The notes: generated by a model from the sequence alone, not told the origin. A DNA stretch of 64,000 bases from Trichostrongylus colubriformis (GCA_963978905.1 OZ022258.1:50142591-50206590), one strand, 5' to 3'; counted from the first letter of the stretch, positions 1 through 12,756 are shown. Numbers and translations: made by a program.

Positions 1-1530
1 AACTACAGGCTGCGGTGCCGGAACTACAGGCTGCGGTGCCGTAACGACAGGCTGCGGTGCCGGAACGACAGGCTGCGGTGCCGGAACGACAGGCTGCGGT
101 GCCGGAACTACAGGCTGCGGTGCCGGAACGACAGGTTGCGGTGCCGGAACAGCAAGTTGCGGTGCCAGGACAGCAGGTTGCGGTGCCGGAACGACAGGTT
201 GCGGTGCCGGAACAGCAGGTTGCCGTGCCGGGACAGCAGGTTGCGGTGCCGGAACGACTGGCTGCGGTGCCGGAACAGCAAGTTGCGGTGCCAGGACAGC
301 AGGTTGCGGTGCCGGAACGACAGGCTGCGGTGCCGGAACTACAGGCTGCGGTGCCGGAACTACAGGATGCGGTGCCGGAACGACAGGTTGCGGTGCCGGA
401 ACGACAGGCTGCGGTGCCGGAACGACAGGCTGCGGTGCCGGAACTACAGGCTGCGGTGCCGGAACTACAGGATGCGGTGCCGGAACGACAGGTTGCGGTG
501 CCGGAACGACAGGCTGCGGTGCCGGAACGACAGGTTGCGGTGCCGGAACAGCAGGTTGCGGTGCCGGAACGACAGGCTGCGGTGCCGGAACGACAGGCTG
601 CGGTGCCGGAACGACAGGCTGCGGTGCCGGAACGACAGGCTGCGGTGCCGGAACGACAGGCTGCGGTGCCGGAACGACAGGCTGCGGTGCCGGAACTACA
701 GGCTGCGGTGCCGGAACGACAGGTTGCGGTGCCGGAACAGCAAGTTGCGGTGCCAGGACAGCAGGTTGCGGTGCCGGAACGACAGGTTGCGGTGCCGGAA
801 CAGCAGGTTGCGGTGCCGGGACAGCAGGTTGCGGTGCCGGAACGACTGGCTGCGGTGCCGGAACTACAGGCTGCGGTGCCGGAACTACAGGCTGCGGTGC
901 CGTAACGACAGGCTGCGGTGCCGGAACGACAGGCTGCGGTGCCGGAACGACAGGCTGCGGTGCCGGAACTACAGGCTGCGGTGCCGGAACGACAGGTTGC
1001 GGTGCCGGAACGACAGGCTGCGGTGCCGGAACGACAGGCTGCGGTGCCGGAACGACAGGCTGCGGTGCCGGAACGACAGGCTGCGGTGCCGAAACGACAG
1101 GCTGCGGTGCCGGAACGACAGGCTGCGGTGCCGGAACTACAGGCTGCGGTGCCGGAACGACAGGTTGCGGTGCTGGAACAGCAAGTTGCGGTGCCGGGAC
1201 AGCAGGATGCGGTGCCGGAACGACAGGTTGCGGTGCCGGAACAGCAGGTTGCGGTGCCGGGACAGCAGGTTGCGGTGCCGGAACGACTGGCTGCGGTGCC
1301 GGAACTACAGGCTGCGGTGCCGGAACTACAGGCTGCGGTGCCGGAACGACAGGCTGCGGCGCCGGAACAGCAGGTTGCGGTGCCGGAACGACAGGTTGTG
1401 GTGCCGGAACGACAGGTTGCGGTGCCGGAACAGCAGGTTGTGGTGCCGGAACAGCAGGTTGTGGTGCCGGAACAGCAGGTTGTGGTGCCGGAACGACTGG
1501 TTGTGGTGCCGGAACGACAGGCTGAGCGAC
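1..1530. repeat. 21-bp minisatellite array (about 72 units)
   Basis: Tandem array of a 21-base unit (core GGTGCCGGAACGACAGGCTGC and close variants) running from the window edge to about 1,530. Because 21 is a multiple of three, frames stay open for long stretches. The frame beginning at base 1 has no stop until 1,536 and would encode a heptad of the type RLRCRND. Another frame would encode VPERQAA but is broken by a TAA at about 903. There is higher-order structure: a GTAACG variant recurs at 41 and 902 (861 bases, 41 units apart), and a variant block containing GGAACAGCAAG recurs near 145, 733 and 1,175. I treat this as satellite DNA. An expressed repeat protein cannot be excluded, but no splice sites or start context support one. 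Confidence 0.9.
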
Positions 1531-1559
1531 ATCTGAATGAGTGTAATTTTTAATCTCTT

Positions 1560-2220
1560 AAACCATCTCGGTAAGCTTTCCATAGCTCACATACCCAACG
1601 CGACGAGAACGCTCAACAGGATGAAAAAGGAAATCTGAAAGTGTTTTTCTGCAGCTAACAATGCATACAAGGTAACAAATCAACTTACGGAAGGGATGCC
1701 ATAGGACCACATTCTGCACGGTGGCTGTACTAACACTTGAATGGAGAGTAGCAACTATGCATGCCTTTTATGAAACCCACATTGCACTTATACAATAATA
1801 ATACAATAAAGAAAGGGCTCGTTACGATACAGCTTTTACGTATCCGACCCCCTACAGTTACTAGTGGTATACCACATGATAGCAGACCTTGTAAACACAA
1901 AGTACAGGCGACCTAAACGTTGGGAACTCACATTAAACCTTTTTTTTTCGAATGCCTCTGCTTCAGAATCACAGTGGGCTTTATGCCAATCATTATTTCG
2001 TCAGTGCAACGATTCGATTGTCTATTCGACGGATAGGTCAATATTTTCGTCCTATCATATGGTGATCCATTGTTCCATTGAAAATTTAGTGCACCTAACA
2101 GGGATTTCTGGTCAGTGATACGGTAATAAATTGGTTGGTCCCTCACAACCATAAGCTCCAGGGTATTAGAAACGAGATCTGTAGAGGACATTGGCCGTTC
2201 CAATGACTTAAAGGAACCGG
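1560..2220. other. intergenic, no gene seen
   Basis: A short stretch after the minisatellite with no splice-bounded exon and no repeat that I can match elsewhere in the window. Open frames here are short and lack coding character. Confidence 0.5.
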
Positions 2221-2224
2221 AAGG

Positions 2225-2700
2225 GGGTCCGAAACAAGAGGAAGATGCAAAGAAATGAGCATTTTGTAAAGAACACTCAAGGATAGAAGCGATAACAGGC
2301 GAAAAAACCCGGACTCAAAAGCGCGACGCTGCGGTGTGTATTCGCATCGCATTCGCATCAGCGCATCCATTCCGAGTTGTCCGCTGTAGGAGACGGGCCG
2401 TGGGCCAACGTTAGTTGTAGCACCTGACTCCCGCGCAGTGGAGTGGCCATTTCCAACTACATTAGCATTCATGTAAGTATATCTAGAAACAATATAAGAA
2501 AGAACAAAGTAAAAAGTAAAGGAAAAAAAATTTATAGTAGAAACATCTTCTTTTGGCACCATGCCAAGGCGTCAAATTGGCGAGTTTGTGCAATGGCGGC
2601 CACTCAAACTTGTCCACACTACGTCTGTTCTACCGTAAGCCAAAATTACCCCCTTTTGGTGTCTTTAAGATGGTGTTTTCAGATCGTGTGACCTTGAGTT
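2225..2700 (+). repeat. dispersed repeat R1, copy 1
   Basis: Copy of a dispersed repeat also found near 6,830-7,285, 33,640-34,140 and 58,855-59,232. Shared landmarks, in order, are a GAAGGGGTC...GAGGAAGATG block, then CCCGGATTCAAAAGCGCGACGTTG, then a CGAGTTGCTCGCTGTAG block (weak here), then a terminal (A)AAATTGCC-rich tract ending near GGTGTCT. No coding capacity was recognised, so it is probably a non-autonomous transposon. Confidence 0.55.
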
Positions 2701-2759
2701 TTATATCTACATATACCAAAAAAAAAAGTAATTTGTTTTCTCCTCTACTTTCGACCCTA

Positions 2760-3760
2760 CATTAGTGGAACTTCGGCAAATTCTGACGAGATTCTTCGAT
2801 GCCTAAGTTCAAGGACACACCTCACACTATCATAAAGTCCGTTACAATCTCCTGCACGAGCAGGATCGGGAGCTTCTTCCAAGTGAACATAGTGTGTCAC
2901 CTCAACACAGCAAAATCCAAATTTTCGTCTCAAGAAATAGGTTTGAGGGTGTAGTGGGTGGTATTCCGTTCGGGCCAGGTCAGAGCCATATGGTGGGTGG
3001 GGAAGAACCGTTCACTCAAAAGCTCTCAATTTTTCCCGAGTTTCCTTCGCAACGTGTCGCCATGATGAAAGCGTTGCCATGAAGAATGTGAACTCGATCC
3101 TGTTTTCCATTCAGGCGATCGGCACGGTGGTCAGGATGTTGACAGTAAAGTTGAGCATTACTTGTAGTATTAATGGGTGAGAACTCCTAGTGAACAACTC
3201 TTCTTGTATTCCACCAGAGCTCAAAAGGATCTTTCTTCGATGTGGTTCCTAGTGTCGGTACTGCTGGATTCGTTGGACTGGGCCATTGCCTCTCGTGGGA
3301 TTGGTTAATACACAGTATCCACCTCTCATCGTTAGTAACTAAGTTGGATAACCAATCGAATATGCGATGGGAAGTTAGGAGGAAGACTGCTGTGTCGGAC
3401 CGCATCTAGAACTGTCAAGGGTTCAACTTCCCGACTTCGTGGAAGAGCATCAATAATGTCGTCTTACTGCATCGGAAGCGCTTCGCTAGGCTAGTCTGTC
3501 TCGGATCCTTTTCTACAGCAGACCCGTATAGCGTCCGCTTAGAAGTCCACTGGGCGTCCAACACGTGTGTTATCTTCGAGTGAAAAGATGCCATTACTGA
3601 ATCGGCGGTACATACCAACGATTAATCGTGGTTCGAGAGACGGTGTCCTCGCCCATCGTATGGGTAATCCTCTGCACGGTTTCGCGTCCGTAGATCCTAG
3701 GCGTTACTTATGGAAAATGAGGGCTCTAAGGGCTTCTCGCGAAATTGGCATAGTGTAGCA
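2760..3760 (-). pseudogene. decayed mariner-type transposase
   Basis: The minus strand carries mariner transposase signatures in the expected order but in shifted frames with stops. Near 3,500-3,420 there is a helix-turn-helix segment containing VEKDPRQTSLAKRFRCSKTT and ending in HEVGKLN. Near 3,340-3,190 there is the region around the second catalytic aspartate (LVTNDERWIL), with the downstream NPAVPT and WWN blocks. Near 3,010-2,955 there is a frameshifted remnant of the PPYSPDLAPSD motif. A complete mariner transposase is about 340-350 residues and this locus cannot encode one. The family assignment is firm and the outer boundaries are approximate. I did not find convincing terminal inverted repeats. 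Confidence 0.8.
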
Positions 3761-3769
3761 AGAAAATAA

Positions 3770-4900
3770 TCTGGACAGCTGATCAGAATATCGACAGTCG
3801 GTACTATGTCACTATGCATGTTGCAAAATTTTAGGATTTTTCCTAAAAGTTTTACAAAATTTAATGCAAAGTGGTCCGGAACTTACGGCGTGACCTGATG
3901 TATTCTCATTTCGTAAAAACTGAGCTTAATTTTCGACACTATTCACTCAGGACAACTCCACACCCTCGCGTTTTGAATCGTTGTGAATGTAATTCAGAAA
4001 AATAAAATTTTTATGGGGCTGCAAACCTGTCTCCGGGCTTAGTTTAATCCGCTGGGCGCAAAAAAGGCAGTCGCTCTGCCCGTACTGGATGGCGCACCAC
4101 TGCTGCCAGCACCAGCATAGGGCCATTTCACCAATTTTGATCAAAGCGGGTGCGAGGCGATTGGGCGCCATCGGGCACCATTTCCTGCTCTGGAAGTAAA
4201 GCATGGAGAAGTTTTGAGTGAATCTGGTGATCCACTTAATTTTGTCGCATGCGTTTTTGCCGCGAATTCCGAGCGTTTTCGCAAGCGTATGGTGTATTTA
4301 TCTTTTTTGGGTCAGATTATTCGTCCATGTTCCAACCTATTCGGACTTTTCCCAGAATACCACCTCCACAAACGCATCTAAATGAGAGAGTGGAGGGGTC
4401 GTTTCGCGTGAATAGAGCCCAACTTTCGACTGGATAGCGATTATGTCTGAAAGCACCACCAGGAATGAGAAAATGAGAACTGGAACTATATATCCCCGTG
4501 AACAAACATTTCAGCCCAAAAGTGAGGCCATTCACAAAACTTCCGTTAAAAAAACGCCTCTCAGGTTCTGTCGCGCTACGTGGCGCGTGCGATGCGGCCT
4601 CATGAGCTGACGACAGAATCGCTCGTCTCCCGTATTGAACCTGTATGATCTTTGCAAAAATGCCCAGTAATTTTGAAAAGTTTGAAACTAGTTTTGACGC
4701 TCTACGAATGTGAGCGAGGCATTGGCTCAACATCTTTTTTGAAAGCGATTTTGACACGAAGTTTCTCTTACTTATTCTAACCATCTATGATACGTTAGCT
4801 TGTCAGTATGTTAATCTCTCCATAGGATCCTCTCCGTTGTTAACGATAAGTATTGTCACGGTTGGGTGATCATTGCATTATATCATATAAATTACTCACT
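3770..4900. other. intergenic, unassigned
   Basis: No splice-bounded exon recognised. The minus strand stays open for 155 codons at 4,784-4,317, but the translation has no recognisable domain, and part of it (near 4,495-4,600) resembles sequence near 32,455-32,530, suggesting a dispersed repeat. Confidence 0.4.
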
Positions 4901-5024
4901 TCAAACGTGCGCTTGTTGGTCGGTATTTCGGTCTGTCGGTCTCATCGAATGTGTGTCCGTTCGACAGCCAGTGATAAAGAAGATAGATAATACAGCAATA
5001 CGACTGCTCACACAAAGGGTAGGG

Positions 5025-5245
5025 TTCACGAGGTCGAAATTCCGCGCGGCCGCGCGCAATAAGCGGCATGCCGGGTGCGAGTGCCAGTGGCAGGGTAGGC
5101 AGCATTCATGCGAGGCAGTGTGGCATGAGTGGAAGCGCAGACGTGACGCAGTCACGTTCCCACAGGCAATCGATACGGCGAGTCGTACTGATGGCGCCGC
5201 GAGTGCACCGCTGCGAAGCGGAAATTCGACCTCATGACCCCCACC
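5025..5245 (-). repeat. GC-rich dispersed repeat, copy A
   Basis: Inverted relative to the copy at 23,915-24,150. Shared features include a GCGCGCGGCCGCGCG palindromic block, a block of the form GGGTGCGAGTGCCAGTG, GTGTGGCATG and GGCGCC, in matching (inverted) order. This is probably a short non-autonomous DNA transposon. Confidence 0.6.
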
Positions 5246-5249
5246 CCTC

Positions 5250-6820
5250 ACACAAATGGTGACCAGATGATGTTGCAGTAAAGGATGTGATGACCAGATG
5301 ATGTTCTCGTGGGTGAAGGTACTTTGATGCTGCATTAAAGGCAGCATTACGGGAACTTCGGACGAAAAGTGAAAGAAGTAGTGAACCTGAAAGTCGAGAT
5401 GTTTAGTCACAGGACAGTGAAAAAACGGATGGAAATGGCCAAAAACCCGAGAAATAGGACCCCCTCTCCCGTTAATCCTCAACGCGGACGACCTTTTCGT
5501 GAAGAGGCGGATACTCCGAACGAAAATTGCATTGGCATGCTGCCAAGTAAATACAAGGGAATGTTTCGAAATACGACAGCACCTTTTTTCTGGAGTGATC
5601 TTCAGGTTAAAACTGCGAAAGCGCGCTGCGACACCTTCCATCTCACCGCATATCCTTGGCCACTCTCACCGTAGCCGACCAGATATCACATCGATAGGAG
5701 GCGGAGTTGATTATCGAAAGACGGCTGCTCTTATCCGTTGCGCCGTTTCTACAACTCGGAGGCGCACTTTTTCACCGGGATTTCGCCACAGATAGCCTTC
5801 TTAGGCTGATAGTTTCCATGCAATTAACTTAATTAACTTCTTTCACGGATTTCTCAGCACCCACATTACCACTAATGCTGTCTTTAACTTTCCTTTTCCT
5901 ATTCAATAAGTTTTTTTCTATTTTCCTATTCACTGTTAGCTAACTCATACTTAACAGTAGACAGAAGTAGGAAAGATTTTGACTCATCAGCATTACCACT
6001 ACAATTCCTGGATAGAAAAGTCGCTCTTCCCTCTCAGAAATAGGGGGTAAACTCCTGGTAGAATGCCATAGAACTTCTAGTGGTATCCTACATTTTGTCA
6101 TGTTTTGAAGAGGTGGAGGGACGTCATCAGGAGCCACCTCACCGAGCAAATGTCACGACGAAGTATGCCTCGGATAGGAACACACAAATGGCGATGTATG
6201 ACACGAAGAACGAACCTTGCGACGGCGTGAGGCAAACGTTAAGATCGGCATTGGATGGGACCAGTCGTCAAAGACCGAAGGAGTTGTCGCGATTGTTGAT
6301 AAACCCTGTAAAGTGACTCTAGTCCATGTTATCTTATGCACTACCCGCTCTTGACCGCGACGCGCGTATCATGTACATCCGTGTACATAACTGCTGCATC
6401 CTTGAGAATCAGTCTAGAACGATGTTATATATAGTTATGTCCATATCATCCATATCACATGTCATCCGTCGGGCACATATACAACTCTCGTAATGCTTGG
6501 TTTTGCTACCGACTGAAATGTATAGTACTGGGAATTACATTGTAAAGGTGATTGATTGCTTATACTCACCTGGCGTGCCTTATGAGTTATAGAGTATCGT
6601 GTATTCACATCCCTCTTCCATCTTTTTCTGTTAATACTTTGTCGTCTCATTGTAGTGGCTTTTCGTGATCACATTTCGGTAATGGCAATTAACGTCATTT
6701 GATAGCTAATCTCCTGCCTGAACGTTCAACATTGTACTTTCACAGGCTTCATCAAATACCAACTCGGACCGAGTTGTTTTCCTCTGCACAGATGCTCGGT
6801 TTCATTTTGATTTTTTTTCA
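5250..6820. other. intergenic, no gene seen
   Basis: Short open frames on both strands without coding-type composition or consistent splice sites. A small imperfect direct repeat (GACCAGATGATGTT) occurs at about 5,262 and 5,291. Nothing else was recognised. Confidence 0.4.
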
Positions 6821-6829
6821 GTGCCTTTG

Positions 6830-7285
6830 TTTGAAAGAATCGGAAGGGGTCAGGAGAAAGAGGAAGATGGGAAGAAATGATCGTTCCGAAACGAACATTC
6901 GAGGTTAAGAGTGATAACCAGTAGAGAAACCCGGATTCGAAAGAGCGACGTTGTGGTCCGTATTCGTATCCCTCTTCGAACTGCAACATCATCTTTTCGA
7001 GTTGCTCGCTGTAGAAGATGTCATTTGTTGTCTCGTAGGGTGTCGTTGATTCATTCATGATGATATGAAATAAGTGAAACGACAAACGGCAGTAATCAAG
7101 TGAAACAATTAATGGCAGAATAAGCGAAAAGGTAAGAAAAAGGTGTTCGAGGTAAGAAGAATCCATTGGATTTACACTCGACGTCTCTGCAAGGTGTCGT
7201 GTGTGCAATGTCTGCCAGTAGGCGTTAAGGTAGGTCTTACCGTAGGTCAAAACTGCCACTTTCCGGTGTCTGCAATAACACAACT
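6830..7285 (+). repeat. dispersed repeat R1, copy 2
   Basis: Full-length-looking copy of the family described at 2,225-2,700. Its order is GGAAGGGGTC, GAGGAAGATGGGAAGAAATG, CCCGGATTCGAAAGAGCGAC, CGAGTTGCTCGCTGTAG, then a GGTAGGTCTTACCG-type block, ending near CTTTCCGGTGTCTG. No transposase is encoded. Confidence 0.6.
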
Positions 7286-7289
7286 TTGA

Positions 7290-8330
7290 GGTGCTGGTGA
7301 CTCAGGAGAAGGTTTAGTGCGCACAGACAAGTCCCGCGTCGCAGTAAAAGAACTATCGAGGCAAATTAATACATAAGTGATTTTCGCATCAGACCCAGTT
7401 TTAGTGAATGATGTACGGTATCTCTGCTTTTCTGGGGACTATCAGTCAGAGTTTTTCAGCTGGTAAGAGGCATAGATTTTGTGCGTGCTCAGTAACTTTC
7501 ATTAATTATTATGACTTGAAAAGAAAAATAATATTGTGAATGCTCTTTATTTAAACTCCAGTTTGTCTGCATGAAGTTATCAGAATGACACAGTCTATCA
7601 TTAGGGTTGCACTGTCCACCTGGACACCCGCTGCAAACAGTAATAATCGGATGAATTGTTTGCCCCGATTGTGTTGATGCTACAAAGAAAATATCGACTG
7701 TAAAGTCTTATGAGTGAATAATAGTGTAACTCACAAATTTTTGTATAAGCACGAAGTGAAATAGTAGCTGCTACATCTTTGCGTTGTATTTTGGACGACC
7801 TGATCATATAAACCACTACAACATAATGTGATTATTGATGCGGTTGGTGCTACATAAGCGATCTTATAAGTAACTCGTAAATTAAGTAGTAACTTGCACA
7901 GCTTAGGATCTCGAAGAAATGTTTATCTGGTGTGCTCACTACCCAAAATATTGACTAGACTACCTAGGATCGATGATGTTGATCTTGTTCTTCATGTTAT
8001 TTTTAACGTCCAGCTTAGATTGTTTGTTTTCGGGATGGTACGAAATATTACCGGAATAGATTAGGTACTGTTTTAGGATTTTCTGGAAGGTTCTGAGAGG
8101 GGTAAGAAAGCTTTGGGAGAGAATCCAAAGCAAGCTCATAGGTACTGCATACAGAAGAAGGGCTGTGACGTGGAGGTCTGTTGCTCACACGCTGCCCTCA
8201 CTATGCTATGCTGTATGCGCTCTAATTCGCATTTAGAACATACAGTGATATGCTACAATTTGTCCTAAAACCATTCAATGTGTGGAAATTTCTGGAGGAA
8301 CTGTAGGCGAGTAGATGTGGAAGCCAGGAA
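7290..8330. other. intergenic, no gene seen
   Basis: AT-rich sequence with stops in all frames at short intervals. No repeat match or exon was recognised. Confidence 0.4.
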
Positions 8331-8361
8331 ATTCTGCCGGCTATTGAGTAGTCTAGGCAGG

Positions 8362-8592
8362 GTGTATATCATTAGGACAGAAACGTTGCGTGGCCGTGTT
8401 CGGCACGCAACGGGATGTTGCGAGCTATGCGCGCCGTATTCGTTGAGTCCTGAAGCGATGACGGTGCTCTACGCCTCATTCTGGGCGTAATCGCTTTAGG
8501 ACCCAACTAATACGGCGCGCATAGCTCGCACCATCCCGTCACGTGCCGAACACGATCACGCGACGTTACTGTCCTGATGACATACACCCGTC
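8362..8592. repeat. short foldback element
   Basis: Imperfect palindrome. The left arm (about 8,362-8,455: AGGACAGAAACGTTGCGTGG, GTTCGGCACGCAACGGGATG, GAGCTATGCGCGCCGTATT) is mirrored on the right (about 8,490-8,592: AATACGGCGCGCATAGCTC, CATCCCGTCACGTGCCGAAC, GCGACGTTACTGTCCT). Arms are about 90 bases and the loop about 40. This is typical of a miniature inverted-repeat element. Confidence 0.75.
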
Positions 8593-9339
8593 TAGGCAGA
8601 TGGTGTACGTCACGAGCCGTCATCGCATTCCAAGTTTGGCAATATTTTCGCGGCTTCGTGACTGGAAGCGCTTCTCGAGAATGGCCCCGGCTCAGCACTC
8701 TCGCTTCCGGCTCAGGATCGTCGGCTCCATCACACGCGGCCAACATGGTCTCACGTTACCGTTTTCCTTTTTTATCTGCACCTATGGCCTTTTTGGTGAT
8801 AACTCTCTTTGAGGATCTCGCTGGTGCACCCTGACTTACGATGGTGTCTTCAGATTGTGTGACTTTGAATTTTTATTGTTAGACACCATATACATACTGA
8901 AAAACATCGCACTTTCGACTGATTATCCAAATTAGTTACTGGCGATCAGAAGTGCGCACTGTATGTTAACCAGAAACCCAGTAGTACCATATGCGGCATT
9001 TTGGATACGGATAAGGACGATGTATAACGTTTTCCTTTCTACTGAATCTATTAGGTTGGTCCCTAAGTTAGAGATAGAGCTATGCTCTCCGAAAGTCACA
9101 ATACATTGAACGACCCAAATTAGATACATTCCCGATAATGGAAGTTTTTCGTATATGGCGTGACTGGCTGGTTTTGGATTTCCATACATGGACGTCCAAC
9201 GCTTTTGCTGACGCTGCTACCGTGCAACTAGTTCGGAGACAAATCTACTAGAGGCAGTTGGTGTTGTATTTTGTTGACTCTTCAGAAGACAGCAGAGTGG
9301 CTGAGGGTGGGAGAAACGAAAAAAAGAGAATTCGCTTCA

Positions 9340-9620
9340 AGAAATGGCTAATCAGTGAAGCATATCCTAGGTGCTGCTTGAGAACGTAAGCAATTTTCAC
9401 AGCACTTGCGTCTTCTTCGGGGACGTCGCACAGTAACACTGGTGCCACCATCATGTGAATAGTTCAGAAAGAGATTAGTCCAACTAAAGGTACCATTCTT
9501 ATCGCAGGAAATAGACGAGCACTAAAATGGCACCTATCTTTCGTCGCGTCTCTCGTTGCGTGGAAGTGAGTCACAAGGAAGCACAGAAGCTGGATTTCAA
9601 ACGCTGGGGGACATCTTCGT
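9340..9620. repeat. dispersed repeat R2, copy 1
   Basis: Direct counterpart of 15,835-16,080. Shared segments in order include a TGGCT(A/G)(A/G)TCAGTGAAGC block, CCTAGGTGCT, CTTCTTCG(G/A)GGACGTC, GTCA/ACCATTCTT and GGTACCTATCT-like blocks. No open frame is shared. The identity of the element is unknown. Confidence 0.55.
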
Positions 9621-9624
9621 AAAT

Positions 9625-11700
9625 TTCGCGCGTTCCACGCCGCGAGTTTGGTTTGTCTTCTGACACTGAATCAGGCCGTACTGCCACGTACCAAACTGTA
9701 GAATGCACTGAAATGTTCGGTTTGGGAGAGCAAAGCACTTGCTTACTTGTTTAGAGATTTAAGCTTGAGTTTGTGGATACGGTAACGGCAACGTTCGAAA
9801 GTTTTGGGAGCCTTGCCTACCGAGTCCTCTATCGAGCACTGATCCAATGTGGCAAAAGGGCTTCACGGTAGAATTAGATACCGTTTACGGATTCAAAGTT
9901 CACTATATGCAGCGATTGTATGATTCCTGCTGTCGATGCCGAACCTCTCTATGCTCGATAAATATAACAACTAAACATAAATAAAACTTAACAAATTGAC
10001 ATAGTCTGTTTTCCTCGTTGAGATTTCGTTCACTGCAATACCGATAAATTCTGCGAAATAGGCGGAGTGCGGCAGAAAAATCTGTCGCATTCCTCCGTTT
10101 TGCCATAACTTTAGCAAAGGTGGCCCTTTTGTTTTGGGAAACAGACCAATGGGTAGTGCTCGTCGCGACGAATCTTTCCAGGCAGGAAACGTTCTTTTCT
10201 CTTCTCTAAGTTCTTTATTTTCATGAAAAATAGAAAATTGACTCTCCGATGCACGAGAAAGTACCTGCAAGCATGACGGCTTTCTAAACTCTCCATTTCG
10301 GCCAAATGATTTAGTTTAAGCATTTTAAACCATGAAATGTCAACATATCCGAGAAAAGCACGATTTCGTGTTACCATTCATGGCTGGTTTTGCTCAATTT
10401 CAACCAGAAAATGGGGTTTTCAGTAAATTCTCAGCAAGTCTTCAAGTCTTCTGCTCTCCCAAACAAATCTTTTGGCCTCAGGCTGAGTAACTGTTACAAA
10501 ACTCTTCCAATAGAAATTATTGATTAGACTGTCCTCACCAAGTTTGCTTTAAATGTTCAGGAAATCGAAGGAATTTTTGGTTACTTATCGCGCTCTCTGC
10601 CCAAGGTTCAACTTGTCGTTGTTTATCTTTCATGACAATTATTGCACGAGCACGACCTATCTGGTCACGGTTTAATCCTTAGTCCACTAATGGCTTATCA
10701 CAGTGTCTCAATAAGCGTGCAGACTTGTCAGTCACAAAAAGATCTACCCGATTAGAGAAGGGAGTGGACTACTCAAATGGTACCTTTGGAGGTTTTTATG
10801 AGAGTTCATTATACCCAAATTTTGATGGACAAGTAATGCTGTTACTAGTGTTCCATTATGGCACATAAGAGCGATTAGGTCGTAGGTCACCGATGGGAGG
10901 GAGACCAGCATTGGATCGCTATGGATTGCCGCGCGCGGCAAATTTTGGACGACTCCAATCAACCTGCACATCCTAGATAACATACACATGCCTGTATGAT
11001 TATGTAGATAACATACATATACCTGTATGATCATGACGGTACTACCTGTATGTAAAACTAACGGTACTGTTCAACATTCAGCAAGCTGTCACCCTCCCCA
11101 AACCCGTTAATTATAGTAGAACCTTCTCTTGTTTATACAAGCTGGGTAATAGGGGAGGCGAGCGTTAGGATGGTGAGTAGCCGCGCGCAGCAATTTCTGG
11201 GCGACTTTTATGAGGTGTGGTACGGTGCTCGCAACGCGGTTTCGCACTAAAATGCTATTATTTCGCCTCTACCGCCGCTTCTTCGAACAGTCCCGCTAAT
11301 TAAGGCTTATGGTTAGGTCTCATCTACTTGAAGTTTTCACCCACCCCTTGTTTGAACAAAGGGCAACGCATCGTATGGCGCCCCATTGCAAAGCTGCGTT
11401 GCGCATACCGTACCACGCAGCGTTGAAGTCGCCGCGCGTGGCGGTTCACGATCCTCACACTACATACCCTGATGGGATGCTGTTGAAGAAGTACAGGGTA
11501 ATGTGTTTCCGTCTTCTTCTCGTAATACAGCATCTTCATTAGCATCCTCAGCAATCAACAAATTTCAACACCTGCTGCCACATGGAATTTTTGTCAGGTC
11601 CGGGCGGTTAGCAGGCGTCCATCTCGACACTTAGTCTCGCGGGCACCCGCGAACCATTGCTAGCGGTTGACATTATTCATAGTTTCGTGTCTCAAATGCA
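9625..11700. other. intergenic, no gene seen
   Basis: No exon was recognised. The only structure is a two-unit 31-base tandem (TAGATAACATAC...TGTATGATNATG) at 10,974-11,035. Short open frames on the minus strand near 10.0-10.4 kb lack splice support. Confidence 0.4.
10974..11035. repeat. 31-bp direct tandem, two units
   Basis: Two adjacent 31-base units starting TAGATAACATACA and ending TGTATGAT(T/C)ATG, differing at three positions. Confidence 0.8.
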
Positions 11701-11772
11701 AAACAAATATCGCAATAATACAGTGACAAGATATGCACGGTTCCAGACCGGTACAACGAACCAAATACACAC

Positions 11773-12210
11773 TGTGGATTGAATCCTTTTATTCAAATAC
11801 TTCTTTACAGTAGTATAGTAGTGGCGGCGAGAATCAACTTATATAGCCTCGACGCACGGCGGGGAGACGGCTGCGGATTGATTGGAGGATGGATTCTCCG
11901 GTGGAGGAGGTAGGGATTTGTCTTGGAGTACGCACCGCACCCTTGCGTCCAACAGAAAAAGCTACCGCTCGGCTTCTAGGCTAGGGATGCTACTTCTAAC
12001 CCAATTGGAGCTTTGCTAGTCACCAAGACTAGCAGTAACTACTTAAGTCGACAATCAGCTACCTCGGACCAAGACAGATACTCAAAGACGCTCCGCAATG
12101 GCCTCCTCGCGCTTATATACTCCCCGCCCCGCCCATCGGGCGCGAAAGTGCGTGATTGGCCATAGCTGACCTTTCACAGGCCCGTGGCCCCGCCCCTGTC
12201 CTGAGCGACT
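11773..12210 (-). mobile_element. putative solo LTR or LTR-like promoter
   Basis: Read on the minus strand, this block has retroviral-type control signals in order: GC boxes (GGGGCGGGG), a CCAAT box (GGCCAAT, about 12,161-12,155), a TATA box (TATATAAG, 12,119-12,112) and, about 325 bases downstream, an AATAAA polyadenylation signal (11,793-11,788). It could start TGGTAGTC near 12,209 and end in CCACA near 11,773. I found no second copy and no flanking gag or pol, so a solo LTR is inferred from architecture only. It could instead be an unrelated promoter. Confidence 0.4.
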
Positions 12211-12756
12211 ACCAAAAGTCAACCGATTATCGATCGATTATCTGCAAAACTCTTCATTTCAAAGCAGTAAAGCAATGAATTATCAACACAACAACATAAT
12301 GGAGGTAGGAGATAAATGATAAAATGATTAACAAATAACATTACAAATATCAAGTATCCTACAAATAACATTGTAATGGCATCAACAAATATTATACAAC
12401 AAATATCATACATCACCAAATATCATGGTACATGACATTTTTCGCTTACTAGAGGCGACAGCATTAAGTCAGATGCCTCTAAAGGAACATTCTCACGAAA
12501 GCAACTTTCAATATTTGGAATTAGTCTATTTCTGGACTTCCATGCACTATATTTGACTTCCGGGTAGCATATAGCTCAATTCAGAACGGTGAACATTAAC
12601 GCATTGAAAGGACAGTGCGACGGTGGATCATTTGATTGGAAATTGCTTTTCAAACAGTTTAACACCTTTGCTTCCACTATTTTTACTGCTGACATGCATC
12701 ATCAGCCATCAAATAAAAGGAGCTGGTAACAGCGGGACACAGTCGACCAATCTAAA

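Noticed and set aside
57..1553. Long plus-strand frames over the minisatellite as repeat-protein genes
   Set aside because: The 21-base unit keeps all frames open by arithmetic, one frame is interrupted by a stop, and no start or splice context was found.
4317..4784. 155-codon minus-strand frame
   Set aside because: No domain, no splice support, and part resembles a dispersed repeat near 32.5 kb.
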